Source: Cloacimonetes bacterium UBA5835
GTDB lineage: Bacteria; Cloacimonadota; Cloacimonadia; Cloacimonadales; Cloacimonadaceae
NCBI GenBank assembly: GCA_002432865.1
Contig: DJGX01000049.1
Span: 79,173-98,367, forward strand
Reading direction: 5' to 3'
Length of the DNA: 19,195 nucleotides
Under the pieces are notes generated by a model. That model did not search any database and was not told the origin of the DNA. It was given only the letters and a program-made list of their open reading frames with translations. The stretch's first letter is position 1. Each line of letters starts with the position of its first letter. Position numbers and translations under genes: made by a program. Below are positions 1-7,042 of the stretch, one piece after another.

Positions 1-2
1 GA

Positions 3-64
3 AATCAGTGTAATCTGTGAGAGACACTTATCTTTTTAATCTGCGTAATCAGCGTAATCTGCGT
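3..64. repeat. 9-bp tandem repeat, AATCTGCGT family
   Basis: Two units (AATCAGTGT at 3-11, AATCTGTGA at 12-20) are followed by a 17-nt gap. Three cleaner units come next: AATCTGCGT at 38-46, AATCAGCGT at 47-55 and AATCTGCGT at 56-64. The array may continue to the left of the window. Short arrays of this type occur between genes in several AT-rich bacterial lineages; that is from memory. No function is visible. Confidence 0.75.
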
Positions 65-890
65 GGGGCATAGATTTTTTTCCACATAGCTAACATCTTA
101 TCCTAATTTATCTTATCTTTCCTTCTTCTATCCTCGTTCTCTTCAATGCTCAATTTGCCTCTAAAAAAAGATTGACAATCGCAGCCCCAATTTCAACTTG
201 AGCCCAGTTATTAAAAATTTAAACGAGAGTATTATAAAACTATGGCTAATTTACCGATAAAATACAGGATAGAAGAGAACTTTATACATAATCAAGATGA
301 CTTCCAAGTTACCTCCCTAAAGGGTAATTTCGAAGTCAATTTTTTTATCTGCCCTGCTTTTTGTCTTTCCGTACTTGTTAAGGAATCCATTCCCTATTAG
401 AATATAATACTCTATCAGCTATATTTATCAATGCCTTACGCAACACAGAGTGCATAAGCCACGGGGCGAAGCTGTAAGTTGAACTGCCGAATTCTGATTT
501 TTCAAAAGATCTTAAACTAATTTTCTTAGTTTTAATAAATGATTTTAACCAATATTACAAATTGGCTTTCAACTAAATCTGGAAAGAGAAGATAGAGTGT
601 TTGTTATAGAAAAAATAACCCTCGCCTACCTAGCTATCGTGCAGATAAAGTGCAGTTAATTGGCTTTTCCCCTAATTGTGCCACGGTAGTTGCACCATAT
701 ATTACTTGGTAGTAAATGGAAGATGCTGAAATTTAACTTGCAGATTGTGGTTTTCTTTGGTGCTCTCAAAAAAAGCTACAGTTAGATAAAAAATAGTAAT
801 TTTATTTATGATTGTATCTGTATGTGTATGAGGAAGTTGGGAAATTATTCTAACTGATTCATACTGGTATCATAAAAATTTCTCTCATAT
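65..890. other. Non-coding or decayed stretch without a supportable gene
   Basis: No convincing coding region is seen on either strand. 98-150 is pyrimidine-rich. A 52-codon ATG frame at 242-400 has no recognisable product and no clear ribosome binding site. 451-498 holds a GC-richer patch (around GGGGCGAAGCTG) that looks unlike its surroundings and may be a relic of a mobile element. Short open stretches around 640-705 end quickly. The overall look is of degraded sequence at the edge of an accessory locus. Confidence 0.5.
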
Positions 891-981
891 TTGTCACCAC
901 TTTCCCACTTTTGTCACCCCCTATATAAGTAGAGGGTCAAAAAAAAACACGACCCTTAATAAAAATATGGGAGTGACAAAA
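890..981 (+). promoter_or_regulatory. Direct and inverted repeats covering the leader and start of the 148-aa gene
   Basis: TTTGTCACC occurs at 890-898 and again at 910-918, exactly 20 bp apart. The arm TTTTGTCACCCCC (909-921) is complementary at 12 of 13 positions to GGGAGTGACAAAA (969-981), which contains the GGGAG ribosome binding site and the A of the start codon. A smaller hairpin, AGGGTC (933-938) with GACCCT (951-956), is nested inside. A TATA-rich -10-like stretch lies at 922-929. If transcription begins upstream of 909, the RNA fold would hide the ribosome binding site. If it begins near 935, the repeats can only act as DNA operators. Choosing between these is inference. Confidence 0.4.
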
Positions 982-1427
982 TGAAAGCAAAAGTAAAACT
1001 TGCTTTACCCGGTTTTGCCGGAAATATGGATGATATGGTAATCTACTACAATTCAAAATTGAATAAGTTGATTACTAAAAGAAAGGGGAAATCTAGTTAT
1101 GTACCCGATTACAATATTACCAAAGAAATTTATGCTTTTGCCCGTCGGATTAACTTGTCTGCTGATTACAAAAAGGATTGTGACAAGTATATCAATGCGT
1201 ACAATTCCAAAAATCGACGAAAAGGAAAAGCAATGAGTTCCTGGCCCTCAGTTTGGATGAAAGTGATGAGAGCTCAAAAGAAACTTTTACCCGATCTTGA
1301 TTTGAATACCTTAACCCGCGAACAAGCAATTGAAGCCAATTTGGGTTGTATATCAATTGCTAACGCTATAGAAGCGGGCTTTCTGGAAAATGTTTCAGGC
1401 CATCAAAAGCTAACAAGCTTGATTTAA
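981..1427 (+). CDS. Basic orphan protein of 148 aa, function unknown
   Basis: I do not recognise a characterised family. The protein is soluble, lysine/arginine-rich in its first 85 residues and has no signal peptide or membrane segment. The start is an ATG with GGGAG at 969-972, one of the better ribosome binding sites in the window. The N-terminus reads KVKLALPGF then MDDMVIYYN, followed by a basic stretch. The C-terminal third is acidic-to-neutral and probably helical (ANLGCISIANAIEAG). My recollection is that similar short proteins form a paralogous family in Cloacimonadota-like genomes, but I cannot verify this. The gene is separated from the flippase by an inverted repeat and is framed by repeats on both sides, so it may be an independent unit rather than part of the glycan operon. 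Confidence 0.7.
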   Translation: MKAKVKLALPGFAGNMDDMVIYYNSKLNKLITKRKGKSSYVPDYNITKEIYAFARRINLSADYKKDCDKYINAYNSKNRRKGKAMSSWPSVWMKVMRAQKKLLPDLDLNTLTREQAIEANLGCISIANAIEAGFLENVSGHQKLTSLI

Positions 1428-1428
1428 A

Positions 1429-1490
1429 AAATTGGGGAGGATAATCTACTGAATTTATAATGCGAAAATTTAGAAATTATCCTCCAATTT
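1429..1490. repeat. Long imperfect inverted repeat after the 148-aa gene
   Basis: The left arm 1429-1445 (AAATTGGGGAGGATAAT) is complementary to 1476-1490 (ATTATCCTCCAATTT) with a two-G bulge, giving about 15 base pairs around a 30-nt loop. It begins directly after the stop codon. No T-run follows the right arm, so it is not a standard intrinsic terminator. It could protect the 3' end of the mRNA, reduce read-through, or mark the boundary of a mobile unit. Confidence 0.55.
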
Positions 1491-1550
1491 GCTATAGTAA
1501 AGAATGTATTAGTTAAATCTTATTATGAATAGTAATATATATAAATACCA

Positions 1551-2921
1551 ATGATAAAAAACTCAGAATTAATTAGCAAATTATCAAATAAGCAATATTA
1601 TAAAACTCGGAATGGTAAAATATTTTACAATGTTAGTGCCACTATAATTCTAAAGTTTATAAATATGTTTATAAGTTTTTTGATGGTACCAATTACACTT
1701 GATTATCTTGATAAAGTTCGCTATGGTTTATGGGCTGCTCTTTCATCAGTCTTATCATGGTTTTTTATTTTTGATATCGGAATTGGAAATGGGTTACGAA
1801 ATAAATATATTGAGCTTAAAGCAAAAGATAAGATTTCTGAGGCAAGAAATTATGTTAGTACGGCTTATGCGTTATTTGGGATTCTAATTCTAATTATAAT
1901 TATTGTCTTTTTTGTGGCCAACCACTTTATAAGTTGGTATAGTTTGTTAAAAGCTCCCATAGAGATGCAAAAAGAACTATCCGATACAGTATTAGTGGTC
2001 TTTAGCATTATGTGCATAAATTTTATCGTAAAATTAATTAATGTAATACTTAAAGCAGAGCTTAAAAATGCTCTTTGTGATATATTTACTGTGATCTCAC
2101 ATCTTATTTCTTTTTTAGGAATAATTACATTATCCCATTATACAACTCCTTCATTATTAAAATATGCTGTATTATATACAACTTCGAATGTAGTAGTAAC
2201 AGTGATAGGATCAATAGTATTATATAATGGAATATTAAGAGATGTTTCTCCTAAAATTAATTGTGTTAATTTCAAATTAAGGAAAGATATCTTAAATGTA
2301 GGCATTAAATTTTTTATCATACAAATTATGACGATATTGTTTTTCCAAACATCAAGTTTTTTTATAAGTGTTCTCATTGGACCTGAAGCAGTGGTTGGAT
2401 ACAATGTTACACAAAAGTACTTTTCTATAGGTTCAATGATATTTTATATGTTAGCTGAACCTCTTTGGAGTGCTTATGGTGATGCTTATCACAAAGAGGA
2501 TTTTAGTTGGATTAAATCAACTTTTCGTAGATTATTAATATTATATTGTATTGTTGTGTTTGGGTTGATAATTATGATAGCGGTACAAAAACCTTTCTTC
2601 AAATTGTGGTTAAAAAATAAAGTCGAGGTTGATTATATATTGTCTGGTCTCTTTGTAGTTTTTTACTCTTTACAGATGTATACAATAATCTACAATTCAT
2701 TCATAAATGCTACTTCAAAACTTCGTTTAAGTATGATTACAAGTATTTTTATTGTACCTGCGTTTATACCTGCTGTTTTTTTATTTACAAAAAATTTAAA
2801 TTTGGGATCCAAAGGTATATTATTGGCTTTAATAATCGTTCAGACAATACCTGCTGCCATACTAACTCCTATACAATGTCATAAAATCCTTGCTGGGAGC
2901 AAAGGTATATGGCAAAAATGA
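1551..2921 (+). CDS. wzx: Wzx-type polysaccharide flippase (MOP/MATE superfamily)
   Basis: This 456-aa integral membrane protein has roughly 12 to 14 hydrophobic segments spread over its whole length. That is the usual size and layout of flippases that turn undecaprenyl-diphosphate-linked oligosaccharides across the inner membrane. After the first segments (about 28-60) it has the family-typical stretch FDIGIGNGLRNKYIE near residues 74-88, then an AR-rich cytoplasmic loop. Hydrophobic segments follow at about 105-125, 145-165, 180-225, 252-280, 330-350, 365-385, 395-415 and 420-440. The start is the first ATG consistent with the frame; no good ribosome binding site precedes it. It lies 18 bp upstream of the 2,3-dehydratase gene, so the two are probably co-transcribed. 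The glycan it moves is presumably the one built by the genes downstream. Confidence 0.9.
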   Translation: MIKNSELISKLSNKQYYKTRNGKIFYNVSATIILKFINMFISFLMVPITLDYLDKVRYGLWAALSSVLSWFFIFDIGIGNGLRNKYIELKAKDKISEARNYVSTAYALFGILILIIIIVFFVANHFISWYSLLKAPIEMQKELSDTVLVVFSIMCINFIVKLINVILKAELKNALCDIFTVISHLISFLGIITLSHYTTPSLLKYAVLYTTSNVVVTVIGSIVLYNGILRDVSPKINCVNFKLRKDILNVGIKFFIIQIMTILFFQTSSFFISVLIGPEAVVGYNVTQKYFSIGSMIFYMLAEPLWSAYGDAYHKEDFSWIKSTFRRLLILYCIVVFGLIIMIAVQKPFFKLWLKNKVEVDYILSGLFVVFYSLQMYTIIYNSFINATSKLRLSMITSIFIVPAFIPAVFLFTKNLNLGSKGILLALIIVQTIPAAILTPIQCHKILAGSKGIWQK

Positions 2922-2939
2922 TATTAAGATATAGTAATT

Positions 2940-4412
2940 ATGGATAACAAACAACGCCTTAAAGCTTTAAAAAATGATCTAAATTTAATTTATGGCAATT
3001 ATGCAGATAGTAACCAAATGAAATTGTTACTTTCAGCTTTAACTGACTATAATCCTTTAAATAGTACTGAAGAATTGCGTTTTTGGCTTCAAGAACTTAA
3101 CAGCACACAATTTTTCCAAGTTGAAGAAATTCCTTTTTCTGAATTGAAACAATGGTCATTTGATCCAATAACGGGTAATTTAAAACATATTAGCGGGAAG
3201 TTTTTCAATATTAAAGGTTTGGAAATATATAATTATAAAAACGGGGAAAAAATATGGGATCAACCAATTATAGATCAATCAGAGATCGGCATATTAGGAA
3301 TTGTATGCAAAGAAATAGACAGTATTCTCTATTTATTAATGCAGGCAAAAGCAGAACCCGGTAATATAAATACATATCAGTTATCTCCTACTGTACAGGC
3401 AACACGCAGTAATTATTTACAAGTTCATGGTGGAAAGAGAACAAAATATCTGGAATATTTTAATGGAGAAAAAGATGTTCAAGTTATTTTAGATCAATAT
3501 CAGTCAGAACAAGGAGCGAGGTTTTTAGGTAAAAGAAATAGAAATATTATGGTTTTGTGTAAAGATGTAGAAGAGATTGAATTAAGTGAAAACCATCGCT
3601 GGATGACCTTAGGGCAGCTTAAGACATTGATGGAAATTGATAATACAGTTAATATGGATAGTAGATCTATAATTTCAATGATAGATTATTCTATACCTGG
3701 TTTCACACCTAATAGACATAGTATGATATCTCTGCTAAATGATTATAGAGATATAATCAGCAGGAGTAATTTTTGGCTAAAAGCAATCTGCAATTATATT
3801 TGTGAAAGCCACTGTGATTTAAGTGAAATAAGAAACAGGTTAACTTGGAAGAGATACTATAATAACTCAGAGAGTAGGATTATGCCTCTAAAAGAGATAA
3901 GGGACTGGGAATTTAGAGCTCAGGAAATTGTGCATAAAGATCATAAATACTTTAAAGTAATAGCAGTAAGAATAAAAGCTAATAATCGGGAAGTGGATAG
4001 TTGGGATCAGCCCATAATTAAACAAAGGTATAATGGGAAGATTGCTTTATTCTTTAGAGATACTTATGGGGTTACTCAATTTCTAATTCAAATGAAAATG
4101 GAACCAGGACTCTATGATATGATAGAATTAGCTCCAACTGTACAATGTATTGAACAAAATTATGATACTGCAAATAAACCAGTATATTTAAAGCAGATTA
4201 ATAATTGCAAACCGGAATACTCTGTCTATCAATCAGAAGAAGGAGGAAGATTTTTTCAGGAATGCAGTCAAAATTTAATATGTTATGCAAATGGTAGTCA
4301 ACCTCCTGTAAATGATAGATTTATATATATAGAGCTCAAACAACTTAAACATTTAGTCCAATTTCAGCAACTAATAAATGTAGAGCTACGAAGTTTGTTA
4401 GCTTATTTTTAG
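2940..4412 (+). CDS. NDP-hexose 2,3-dehydratase
   Basis: This 490-aa protein has two tandem homologous halves, as expected for the family typified by TylX3, EvaA, SpnO and OleV. Half one (about 64-235) has WDQPII at 106-111, EPG at 139-141 and LSPTVQ at 148-153. Half two (about 316-480) has WDQPII at 355-360, EPG at 388-390 and LAPTVQ at 397-402. A QSE-x-G-x-RF motif recurs near 188 and 431. The known enzymes remove the C2 hydroxyl of dTDP-4-keto-6-deoxyglucose, giving an unstable 3,4-diketo-2,6-dideoxy intermediate that a partner reductase must trap. The next gene, 8 bp downstream, encodes just such an oxidoreductase. Length matches the family. The family is best known from actinomycete antibiotic clusters, so its place in a Gram-negative-type glycan locus is unusual. 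The ATG has only a weak ribosome binding site. Confidence 0.9.
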   Translation: MDNKQRLKALKNDLNLIYGNYADSNQMKLLLSALTDYNPLNSTEELRFWLQELNSTQFFQVEEIPFSELKQWSFDPITGNLKHISGKFFNIKGLEIYNYKNGEKIWDQPIIDQSEIGILGIVCKEIDSILYLLMQAKAEPGNINTYQLSPTVQATRSNYLQVHGGKRTKYLEYFNGEKDVQVILDQYQSEQGARFLGKRNRNIMVLCKDVEEIELSENHRWMTLGQLKTLMEIDNTVNMDSRSIISMIDYSIPGFTPNRHSMISLLNDYRDIISRSNFWLKAICNYICESHCDLSEIRNRLTWKRYYNNSESRIMPLKEIRDWEFRAQEIVHKDHKYFKVIAVRIKANNREVDSWDQPIIKQRYNGKIALFFRDTYGVTQFLIQMKMEPGLYDMIELAPTVQCIEQNYDTANKPVYLKQINNCKPEYSVYQSEEGGRFFQECSQNLICYANGSQPPVNDRFIYIELKQLKHLVQFQQLINVELRSLLAYF

Positions 4413-4420
4413 GAAATTTT

Positions 4421-5362
4421 ATGGATAAAGTGAATTTTGGAATAATTGGTTGTGGTTATCAAACCCAAAAAAATATGGCACTGGCTATGCAGAAATGTGA
4501 GAATACAGAAATTATCGGTTTTTACGACCTTGATAAATCCAAAGCTGATGAACTTGCATCTATATATAAAGCAAAAGTATATACCAATTTAGATGATTTA
4601 TTGGCTGATAGAACTGTCGATGCTGTCTATATTGCTACACCTATAGCAACTCATTTTGAATTATGTATTAAAGCAGCAAAAGCTGGAAAACATATTCTTT
4701 GTGAAAAGTCCTTGGCAATGAATTCTGAGCAGGTTAATAATATTATAACTGCCTGCCGTAATTATGGTGTTTCTATATTGGAAGGATTTATGTATCAGTT
4801 TCATGATCAGCATAATTTTGTAAGAGAGATGATTAACCAAGGGGAAATAGGAGATCCGATATTATTTAATGCGTGGTTTGGTTTTCCTACTTTTACTGAA
4901 ACGAATTTTCGGATGAATAAGGATATGGGAGGAGGTGCGATTCTTGATGCAGGTGCCTATGTAATTCACTCTGCTAGGAAATTTTTTGGCTGTGAGCCAG
5001 TAAATATTAATAGCATTATCTCTTATGATAAAGATCTTGATATATTTGGTAATGTATTGATGGATTTTGGTCATAATAAAATTGCTCAGCTCAGTTTTGG
5101 GATGAATAATTCTTATAAAAATTGCTATTCAATATGGGGCACCAAAGGAGAAATTACTCTTTTAAAAGCTTTTTCTATACCGGAATACGAAATACCAATC
5201 TGTAGAATAGTGAATCAAGGATTGGTAAGAGAATACCAGTTGCAACCCTGCAATCACTTTATAAAAGAACTTGAGTATTTTTGTAATTTTCATTCGGAAT
5301 TTCAAGAAGATGAGTTATTAAATCAAGCTTATGCGATGGATAAAATAAAAGATAACCAATAA
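4421..5362 (+). CDS. Gfo/Idh/MocA oxidoreductase, likely 3-ketoreductase of the dideoxysugar pathway
   Basis: This 313-aa NAD(P)-dependent enzyme has an N-terminal Rossmann fold (GIIGCGYQ at 7-14) and a C-terminal Gfo/Idh/MocA domain. The family EKP motif reads EKS here (E95, K96, S97), keeping the catalytic lysine. A DAGAY motif at 176-180 supplies the likely catalytic tyrosine, comparable to the Lys/Tyr pair of KijD10-type 3-ketoreductases. AGGA at 4411-4414 overlaps the previous stop and sits well for the ATG. Coupling to the 2,3-dehydratase (8-bp gap) argues for SpnN/OleW/UrdT-like reduction of the 3,4-diketo intermediate to a 4-keto-2,6-dideoxyhexose. The family is broad, so substrate and stereochemistry are inferred from context. 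It is slightly shorter than typical members at the C-terminus. Confidence 0.85.
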   Translation: MDKVNFGIIGCGYQTQKNMALAMQKCENTEIIGFYDLDKSKADELASIYKAKVYTNLDDLLADRTVDAVYIATPIATHFELCIKAAKAGKHILCEKSLAMNSEQVNNIITACRNYGVSILEGFMYQFHDQHNFVREMINQGEIGDPILFNAWFGFPTFTETNFRMNKDMGGGAILDAGAYVIHSARKFFGCEPVNINSIISYDKDLDIFGNVLMDFGHNKIAQLSFGMNNSYKNCYSIWGTKGEITLLKAFSIPEYEIPICRIVNQGLVREYQLQPCNHFIKELEYFCNFHSEFQEDELLNQAYAMDKIKDNQ

Positions 5363-5382
5363 TTCAATAAATATAATTATAG

Positions 5383-5413
5383 AATATAATAAGTAATATG
5401 CAATTATTATATT
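5383..5413 (+). terminator. AT-only stem-loop between the reductase and aminotransferase genes
   Basis: AATATAATAA (5383-5392) pairs perfectly with TTATTATATT (5404-5413) around an 11-nt loop. GTTCTTTT follows. The stem has no G-C pairs, so it would be a weak attenuator at best. The 127-bp gap that holds it is the longest in the sugar block before rmlA. Confidence 0.2.
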
Positions 5414-5489
5414 GTTCTTTTGAGGTAATGGATTTTAAAGTTTAATAAACGATATTAAAAAATAATATTATGATTATAAAGGGATATTA

Positions 5490-6602
5490 ATGAAACCTAT
5501 ATATGTAACTATGCCATTTCTACCCCGAGAAAATGAATTTGAAGCTATATTAGATAGTTCATTGAAATTAAGAATTCTAACCCATAATGGAAATTTACAC
5601 CAACTCTTAGAACAACAATTAACAGAAAAATTGGATGTCACAAGTATTTCCTTAATTAATAATGGCACTATAGCATTGGAAGTGGCAATTCAAGCATTAG
5701 GTCTAAAAGGGAAAATTATTACTACCCCTTATACTTTTATTGCTACAGCGAATTCTATATTGCTTAAAGGACTTGATCCGGTCTTTATTGATATTGAAGA
5801 TAATGGCTTCAATCTTGATCCGGAATTGATAGATGAAGTTAAGGATAAAGATGTATCAGCAATTATGCCGGTTCATGTTTATGGCTTACCCTGTGATGAT
5901 GAAAGCATAGGGCAGAGGGCGAAGGGCAGAGGACTGAAGGTTATTTATGATGCAGCTCATGCTTTTGGAATCAAGAAAAAGGGAGAAGCAATTCTGAATT
6001 GGGGTGATGCTTCTACATTAAGTTTCCATGCTACTAAGGTTTTTCACACTTTTGAAGGGGGCGCAGTTGTTTGCAATGATCCTTTATTAAAAAATAAAAT
6101 CAACCAAGTAAGAAATTTTGGTTATACATCTGATAGTTTTGATATTACTACTTTGGGAACAAATGGGAAAATGAATGAAGCCCAAGCGGCTATGGGCTTA
6201 GCTCTTATTCCTTATCTTGAGGAAATAATAACAAAACGAAAGCACTGGTTTAATTTTTATGTAGAACAGCTTAGTGAAATTCCGGGAATAAAGTTAATGA
6301 CTATTCCTTCCGATCTTGAATATAATTATTCATATTTTCCTATTCTGGTTCAGTCAGGTTTTTCTTTAACCCGAGATGAATTATTCAATCGCTTCCAAGA
6401 AGAAAACATTTTTCCCCGTAAATACTTTTATCCCTTAATTACGGACTTTTCTCTTTACAAGAATTATAACATTATCTCTAAACATAAAATCCCTAATGCT
6501 CGTAAAATTGCGGATTCAGTAATTTGCCTTCCTCTTTATCCTGATCTTACAGAAGATGATGTATCCAGAGTATGCGAGGTCATAAAAAGAGCGGAGGGCT
6601 GA
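5490..6602 (+). CDS. DegT/DnrJ/EryC1 (VioA-like) sugar 4-aminotransferase
   Basis: This 370-aa PLP-dependent enzyme is closest, from memory, to VioA, which makes dTDP-4-amino-4,6-dideoxyglucose. Visible landmarks are NNGT at 57-60, TTPYTFIATANSI at 78-90, the PLP-contacting D154 and H157 in YDAAHAFG, and the Schiff-base lysine K183 in SFHATKVF followed by the FEGGA segment. GKMNEAQAAMG near 226-236 is also typical. The ATG has AAAGGGA at 5478-5484. In context the substrate is likely the 4-keto-2,6-dideoxy sugar, giving a 4-amino-2,4,6-trideoxy sugar; plain viosamine synthesis is the alternative. Two oddities are seen. Residues 141-150 are encoded by four G-rich heptamers. The last three residues and the stop codon come from a related heptamer array belonging to the next element. 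Length is otherwise normal. Confidence 0.9.
   Translation: MKPIYVTMPFLPRENEFEAILDSSLKLRILTHNGNLHQLLEQQLTEKLDVTSISLINNGTIALEVAIQALGLKGKIITTPYTFIATANSILLKGLDPVFIDIEDNGFNLDPELIDEVKDKDVSAIMPVHVYGLPCDDESIGQRAKGRGLKVIYDAAHAFGIKKKGEAILNWGDASTLSFHATKVFHTFEGGAVVCNDPLLKNKINQVRNFGYTSDSFDITTLGTNGKMNEAQAAMGLALIPYLEEIITKRKHWFNFYVEQLSEIPGIKLMTIPSDLEYNYSYFPILVQSGFSLTRDELFNRFQEENIFPRKYFYPLITDFSLYKNYNIISKHKIPNARKIADSVICLPLYPDLTEDDVSRVCEVIKRAEG
5910..5937 (+). repeat. Intragenic heptamer array inside the aminotransferase gene
   Basis: Four heptamers run in phase: GGGCAGA, GGGCGAA, GGGCAGA and GGACTGA. They resemble the GCTGAGG/GCGGAGG units flanking the four-helix-bundle gene about 0.7 kb downstream. They encode residues 141-150 (GQRAKGRGLK) of the aminotransferase without breaking its frame or apparent length, in a surface segment just before the PLP-binding YDAAH motif. 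Confidence 0.55.
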
Positions 6603-6639
6603 GAGCTGAGAGCGGAGGGCTGAGGGCTGAGGGCGGAGA
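6591..6639. repeat. Heptamer array, left flank of the four-helix-bundle cassette
   Basis: Seven exact-length heptamers follow one another: GCGGAGG, GCTGAGA, GCTGAGA, GCGGAGG, GCTGAGG, GCTGAGG, GCGGAGA. 6612-6634 is the reverse complement of 7012-7034 at 22 of 23 positions, so the array forms one arm of a large inverted repeat around the four-helix-bundle gene. The first unit contributes the last codons and the TGA stop of the aminotransferase gene. The last one offers a GGAG ribosome binding site to the next gene. Confidence 0.8.
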
Positions 6640-6643
6640 GATG

Positions 6644-7042
6644 ATGGATAAAGAAATGTATAGATTTGAAAAACTGGATGTGTGGAAGAAAGGTCTTGAA
6701 TTGTCTGATAGATTGTTTGATATAGCAGATAGAACTGATATGAAACATTGTTATAGATTTTCAGAACAGCTTAGAGCTGCAGCTATGAGTATTACAAATA
6801 ATATTGCAGAAGGTTCTGCTTCAACTTCTCATAAAGATTTTGCTCAGTTTTTAAATATTGCTCGTCGTTCTGTCTTTGAATGTGTTAATATTTTAATTCT
6901 TTTTGAAAGAAGAAAGTATATAACTTTGGAGGAATTGGACTCTTTAAAATTAGAACTATCCTCCATCAGTAAAATGCTAACTAACTTACGCAAATCTCTA
7001 TTAACCCCTCAGCCCTCAGCCCTCTGCCCTCCGCTACAATGA
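6644..7042 (+). CDS. Four-helix-bundle protein (S23/IVS family)
   Basis: The N-terminal sequence (RFEKLDVWKKGLELSD) and the middle segment (QLRAAAMSITNNIAEG, then SHKDFAQFLNIARRS) are characteristic of the small four-helix-bundle family. It was first described in intervening sequences of 23S rRNA genes and is related in fold to Avd of diversity-generating retroelements. The molecular function is unknown. I chose ATG 6644 (132 aa): GGAG at 6635-6638 is well spaced for it, it fits the usual start of the family, and upstream codons lie only in repeat sequence. ATG 6641 is the alternative. The final dozen residues (TPQPSALCPPLQ) are encoded by the right-hand repeat and are unlikely to belong to the fold. 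The stop overlaps the rmlA start (ATGA). No rRNA or reverse transcriptase is nearby, so this looks like a self-contained inserted cassette. Confidence 0.85.
   Translation: MDKEMYRFEKLDVWKKGLELSDRLFDIADRTDMKHCYRFSEQLRAAAMSITNNIAEGSASTSHKDFAQFLNIARRSVFECVNILILFERRKYITLEELDSLKLELSSISKMLTNLRKSLLTPQPSALCPPLQ
7005..7034. repeat. Heptamer array, right flank of the four-helix-bundle cassette
   Basis: Complementary-strand heptamers (CCCTCAG, CCCTCAG, CCCTCTG, CCCTCCG) form the mirror image of the left array; 7012-7034 pairs with 6612-6634 at 22 of 23 positions. The array encodes the end of the four-helix-bundle protein and stops 4 bp before the rmlA start codon, in the place where a ribosome binding site would be expected. 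Confidence 0.8.

Noticed and set aside
3..64. CRISPR array
   Set aside because: Units are 9 bp with no spacers and no cas genes nearby.
242..400. 52-codon ATG frame in the upstream region
   Set aside because: No ribosome binding site, no recognisable domain, and it sits in sequence that looks decayed.
6572..6643. Longer start of the four-helix-bundle protein giving 24 more residues
   Set aside because: The extra codons lie across the end of the aminotransferase gene and in repeat sequence, and the family normally begins close to the RFEKLDVW segment. ATG 6644 has a well-spaced GGAG.
6644..7042. Diversity-generating retroelement, because Avd has the same fold as the four-helix-bundle protein
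   Set aside because: No reverse transcriptase and no template/variable repeat pair is present; the sequence is of the S23/IVS type.
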